A DNA stretch of 64,000 nt from assembly GCA_022539475.1 (NCBI GenBank), contig VCMS01000010.1:124001-188000 (forward strand), read 5' to 3'. The position numbers and the translations under genes are program-made. Each line of letters opens with the position of its first letter. Position 1 is the first letter of the stretch. The DNA is from Gracilaria domingensis (taxonomy: Eukaryota > Rhodophyta > Florideophyceae > Gracilariales > Gracilariaceae). A model generated the notes under the pieces. That model was given only the letters and a program-made list of their open reading frames with translations. It was not told the DNA's origin and ran no database searches. Positions 63,921 through 64,000 of the stretch are shown in pieces.

Positions 63921-64000
63921 ACGAACGTTTGAAGATCGTGTGAACAGTTTAACTGAAACTTGAATTCACGTTGATGAAGCTAATGCTCATTGACTGAAGA

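Overview
The window is eukaryotic nuclear DNA. Its coding regions are long, apparently intron-less and separated by nested LTR retrotransposons. Very GC-rich gene islands (about 400-3660, 8400-9000, 19380-19860, 58320-58740) alternate with AT-rich repeat regions. There are no bacterial operons, ribosome binding sites or tRNA genes that I can support. Compact intron-poor genes among nested gypsy and copia elements would fit a red macroalga (Chondrus-like); this is inference, not proof.

Host genes. A cassette of three genes begins the window: A, a secreted glycine-rich repeat protein (891-1997); B, a secreted 16-cysteine protein (2583-3368); and C1, a protein of about 1146 residues with three N-terminal membrane segments and a conserved C-terminal WEGW motif (4929-8369). 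A second cassette follows in tandem, with only the 3' ends of A and B left (8833-8949, 9293-9439) and a frameshifted C2 (11259-14707). A third C gene, C3, is intact (54877-58305). A divergent C-terminal fragment of a fourth lies on the minus strand (59759-60259). The C copies look like mosaics of near-identical and divergent blocks.

Mobile DNA between C2 and C3. (1) A young Ty1/copia element, 14863-19373, with 233-bp LTRs, a perfect 5-bp target duplication and only two in-frame stops. (2) A decayed second copia element, about 19862-29853. It is interrupted by two solo LTRs related to the large gypsy element described below, one of which carries a PIF/Harbinger remnant with TTA duplications. 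It also carries an antisense gene between pol and its 3' LTR. (3) A Ty3/gypsy chromovirus on the minus strand, 30480-47165, whose gag was split by (4) an 11.7-kb plus-strand gypsy chromovirus, 35131-46872. That element has 949-bp LTRs, a decayed pol and its own antisense gene of about 600 codons before the 3' LTR. (5) A pair of inverted arms of about 680 bp (46961-47640 and 51285-51966), each holding a solo-type LTR and a 124-bp palindrome, around an AT-rich 3.6-kb spacer with a fold-back element. (6) A 2.45-kb insertion with TTGCAAT-rich ends and an 8-bp duplicated flank (52155-54605). Beyond C3 are a truncated gypsy fragment on the minus strand (about 60270-62500) and a decayed piggyBac-like transposase (about 62527-63920).

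Taken together, a tandem array of secreted and membrane-protein cassettes has been pulled apart by layered insertions whose order can be read from the sequence. The most unusual signals are the A-B-C cassette with its mosaic C family, and the two unrelated LTR elements that each carry a long antisense reading frame just upstream of the 3' LTR. All start codons, boundaries and identities were judged by eye.
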